From: CAZOIA01 sp964579675
GTDB lineage: Bacteria > Planctomycetota > Phycisphaerae > UBA1845 > PWPN01
Direction: 5' to 3'
Assembly: GCA_964579675.1 (NCBI GenBank)
Contig: CAZOIA010000256.1
Location: 1 to 7,131 of the forward strand
Length of the DNA: 7,131 nucleotides
Under the pieces are notes generated by a model. The model was not told the origin of the DNA. It made no database searches and saw only the letters and a program-made list of their open reading frames with translations. Of the stretch, positions 5,658 through 7,131 are shown in pieces (within the stretch, counting starts at the first letter, position 1; every line of letters starts with the position of its first letter). The position numbers and the translations under genes are program-made.

Positions 5658-6016
5658 CGGCCACCGCCACGAACGTTGACGGTTTGCTGGCCGCCCTGCG
5701 GAGCCGGTGTATCGAGCTGGAAGTCCACGGCGACCACCTGCGGTACCGTCCCCGGTCGGCGATGACGCGCGCCCTGGTCGAGCGGGTGGCGGCCCACAGG
5801 GCTGACATCCTGGCCATCCTACGCGACCAAGCAGCCCACAAGGCCCCAGAGGCCGCCCCGGGTGTCCCTGAGCCGCCCACGGCCCGGGCGGGATTCGTGA
5901 CGGAGCTGGTGCTCAGAGACGGGCGGTGGGCCTGGCGGCAGCGGCGGGCGGACGACGCGGACCGGGCATACAGCCTTTATCGGGCCAGACGGGACTTGAC
6001 AACGGTTCGTATATGA
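5654..6016 (+). CDS. TubC N-terminal docking-domain-like protein, 120 aa
   Basis: The ATG at 5654 overlaps the primase stop (ATGA) and has GGGGGAG at 5645-5651 as ribosome binding site, so the two genes are coupled. Residues ~8-57 match the TubC N-terminal docking-domain pattern. They comprise helix DGLLAALRSRCIELEVHGD, the strand pair LEVHGDHLRYRP, and helix TRALVERVAAHRADILAIL. In megasynthases this small fold docks subunits together. Stand-alone copies next to phage-like primases are a context I have seen, with unknown role. An Ala/Pro linker (~58-78) leads to a basic Trp- and Arg-containing end (LRDGRWAWRQRRADDADRAY). A protein-protein adaptor for the replication protein is a reasonable guess. 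The stop codon lies within the hicA promoter spacer. Confidence 0.8.
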   Translation: MTATATNVDGLLAALRSRCIELEVHGDHLRYRPRSAMTRALVERVAAHRADILAILRDQAAHKAPEAAPGVPEPPTARAGFVTELVLRDGRWAWRQRRADDADRAYSLYRARRDLTTVRI

Positions 6017-6024
6017 TGTATATT
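5996..6024 (+). promoter_or_regulatory. Near-consensus sigma70 promoter for hicA-hicB-int
   Basis: A perfect -35 TTGACA (5996-6001), an optimal 17-base spacer and -10 TATATT (6019-6024, five of six) put the start near 6031, about 18 nt before the hicA ATG. It overlaps the end of the upstream gene. Two ATAT half-sites (6011-6014 and 6020-6023) straddle the -10 box. GGCA (6030-6033) with TGCC (6038-6041) forms a small dyad at the start site. Either could be the HicB operator. It is the strongest promoter in the window. Confidence 0.75.
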
Positions 6025-6048
6025 AAGATGGCAGGGATGCCGAGTTGA

Positions 6049-6243
6049 ATGGATACCCGAGAAGTCATCAAACAGCTAGAAAGGGACGGTTGGCGGATGG
6101 TCCGACGTAAGGGAAGTCATCGGCAGTTCAAGCACCCCGAGAGGCCCGGCCTGATAACCGTGCCGCATCCCCGGCGTGACCTTCCGGTTGGAACGTTGCG
6201 GGCGATCTTCAGACAGGCTGATTGGGACTGGTCAATGAGGTGA
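6049..6243 (+). CDS. hicA: HicA family mRNA interferase toxin, 64 aa
   Basis: This is a complete HicA: MDTREVIKQLERDGW (first helix), MVRRKGSHRQFKHP with the catalytic histidine at position 24 in the G-S-H signature, then LITVPHPRRDLPVGTLRAIFRQA. The fold is a dsRNA-binding-like alpha-beta domain, and the toxin cleaves translated mRNA in the cytoplasm until HicB binds it. The length is normal. The ATG at 6049 has only a weak upstream GAG and AGGG. The stop overlaps the hicB ribosome binding site (GAGGTGA, 6237-6243), so antitoxin translation is coupled. The family's active-site His is intact, suggesting a functional toxin. In this position it probably stabilises the integrated element by post-segregational killing, or acts in phage defence. 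Confidence 0.93.
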   Translation: MDTREVIKQLERDGWRMVRRKGSHRQFKHPERPGLITVPHPRRDLPVGTLRAIFRQADWDWSMR

Positions 6244-6247
6244 AACG

Positions 6248-6703
6248 GTGTTGCATTTCCCGATTGCCATTTGTAAAGACGCGACTTCGGATTACGGCGT
6301 GACCGTGCCTGACCTGCCGGGCTGCTTCAGCGCGGGCACGACCCCGGACGAAGCTATGGGGATGGCCCGGGAAGCGATTGAGCTGCACCTGGAGGGACTG
6401 ATTGACGCGGGTGAGCCCATCCCCACGCCCGGCAGCGTGGAGGAATACGGGGATGGAGCCGACTACGCCAAGGCTACATGGGCCATTGTTACGGTAAACC
6501 CGTCCGCGCTGGGGCAACGAACTACGCGGGTGACGATAACGGTTCCATTGCGAATGCTCCGGCGCATTGACGGGCACGCCGAGAAGATCGGCGAGTCGCG
6601 ATCCGGCCTGCTTATCCGGGCGGCCGCGAGCTACATCGGCCAGGAACCGATCAAGGCAAGGCGTGGACGCCCACGGCGAGTCCGATTCCGAAAGAGAGCC
6701 TAA
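6248..6703 (+). CDS. hicB: HicB family antitoxin with C-terminal ribbon-helix-helix domain, 151 aa
   Basis: It starts at GTG 6248 with GAGGTGA (6237-6243) just upstream; TTG 6251 is a less likely start. Residues ~2-62 are the partial RNase-H-like HicB domain: FPIAICKDATSDYGVTVPDL, PGCFSAGTTPDEAMGMAREA, and IELHLEGLIDAGEPIPTP. This part blocks the HicA active site. Residues ~92-130 are a ribbon-helix-helix DNA-binding domain (TRVTITVPLRMLRRIDGHA, then ESRSGLLIRAAASYI), which in this family represses the operon's own promoter. A strongly basic tail (KARRGRPRRVRFRKRA) may add DNA affinity. It lies four bases after hicA and five before the integrase gene. Confidence 0.93.
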   Translation: MLHFPIAICKDATSDYGVTVPDLPGCFSAGTTPDEAMGMAREAIELHLEGLIDAGEPIPTPGSVEEYGDGADYAKATWAIVTVNPSALGQRTTRVTITVPLRMLRRIDGHAEKIGESRSGLLIRAAASYIGQEPIKARRGRPRRVRFRKRA

Positions 6704-6707
6704 CCCC

Positions 6708-7131
6708 ATGCGAGTATATCGCGACACCTACAAGGGCCCTGACGGCGAGCGGCAGAAATGCCCGCGGTGGACGGTCGAGATCCGCGACCACCGCGACCGG
6801 CCCCGCCGCCTGGTGGCATTCAAGGATAAGCGCGCGTCGGAAGAGCTGGGCCGGAAGTTCGAACGCCTGGCCGCGGCCCGCATGGCGGGCGACCAGCTCG
6901 ATCCGCCCATGATGCGATGGATTGAAGGGCTTCCAAACCGACTACGGGAACGGCTCGCCCGGATTGGACTCCTGGAGGGCCGGACGGCCACGGCCCACAC
7001 GTTGCTGGCCAAGCACTTGTTGGATTATCAGGCGGCACTCGCGGACAAGGGCAATACATCTGCATACGCCAGCCTGACCAGCCGGCGAATCGACGCCGTT
7101 CTCAGGGGCATCGGGGCGACGCGAGCATCGG
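6708..7131 (+). CDS. Tyrosine-type site-specific integrase, N-terminal part (runs off the window)
   Basis: The ATG at 6708 lies five bases after the hicB stop; GAGAG at 6694-6698 is the likely ribosome binding site. The 141 visible codons have no stop. Residues ~1-55 carry YRDTYKGPDGERQKCPRWTV and RDHRDRPRRLVAFKDKRASE, then ELGRKFERLAAARMAGDQLD. This is the Arm-type/N-terminal pattern I associate with phage-integrase-family proteins of Planctomycetes. Residues ~63-80 (RWIEGLPNRLRERLARIGLL) precede the SAM-like core-binding domain (TLLAKHLLDYQAALADKGN). The catalytic R-H-R-Y domain lies beyond the right edge, so the family call rests on the N-terminus. The gene probably integrates and excises the element, with an att site expected further right. 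Confidence 0.85.
   Translation, partial: MRVYRDTYKGPDGERQKCPRWTVEIRDHRDRPRRLVAFKDKRASEELGRKFERLAAARMAGDQLDPPMMRWIEGLPNRLRERLARIGLLEGRTATAHTLLAKHLLDYQAALADKGNTSAYASLTSRRIDAVLRGIGATRAS

Noticed and set aside
6728..7065. Minus-strand ORFs of 94 and 81 aa near the right edge
   Set aside because: Both are antisense to the integrase frame, which has a recognisable N-terminal pattern and fits the operon.

Overview
The window is GC-rich and densely packed. Every gene I can support lies on the + strand, and several overlap or nearly abut. It reads as the inner and right-hand part of an integrated mobile element, most likely a prophage or phage-derived island. The integrase N-terminus, the MerR/AlpA-type small HTH protein and the TubC-like docking protein resemble sequences I associate with Planctomycetes-type bacteria. 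That host assignment rests on recognising the families, not on a search.

Left part (1-1433): the 3' end of a helical, Ala/Arg/Gln-rich protein that could be the end of a tail tape-measure-type gene. It is followed by a 77-aa orphan, a 153-aa helix-turn-helix protein with a terminase-small-subunit-like look, and an overlapping 55-aa basic ORF. No large terminase, portal or capsid gene follows.

Middle (1434-3154): a structured leader comes first, in which an upstream CCACCCTT can pair with the Shine-Dalgarno of the next gene. That gene encodes a 271-aa protein with two apparent DNA-binding regions. A dyad-rich intergenic region of about 165 bp follows, then an excisionase-like HTH protein of 79 aa. 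The next 360 bp are ambiguous: two overlapping frames compete, and one of them is interrupted only by a TAG before it runs in frame into the primase.

Right part (3141-7131): an 838-aa primase/helicase-like protein (zinc finger, TOPRIM, DUF3987-type P-loop domain, winged-helix-like C-terminus). Its low-complexity tail is encoded over a large inverted repeat of GTGACA units. After it come a 120-aa TubC-docking-like protein, a near-consensus sigma70 promoter, a complete HicA-HicB toxin-antitoxin pair, and the first 141 codons of a tyrosine integrase that runs off the window. The integrase starts 5 nt after hicB, so the promoter in front of hicA, probably autoregulated by HicB, is the obvious source of integrase transcription.

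The likely logic is a regulator (271 aa) and an excisionase-like protein upstream of a replication protein, possibly with an origin inside its gene. A maintenance/integration operon (hicA-hicB-int) closes the element. I saw no tRNA, rRNA, insertion sequence or CRISPR array.
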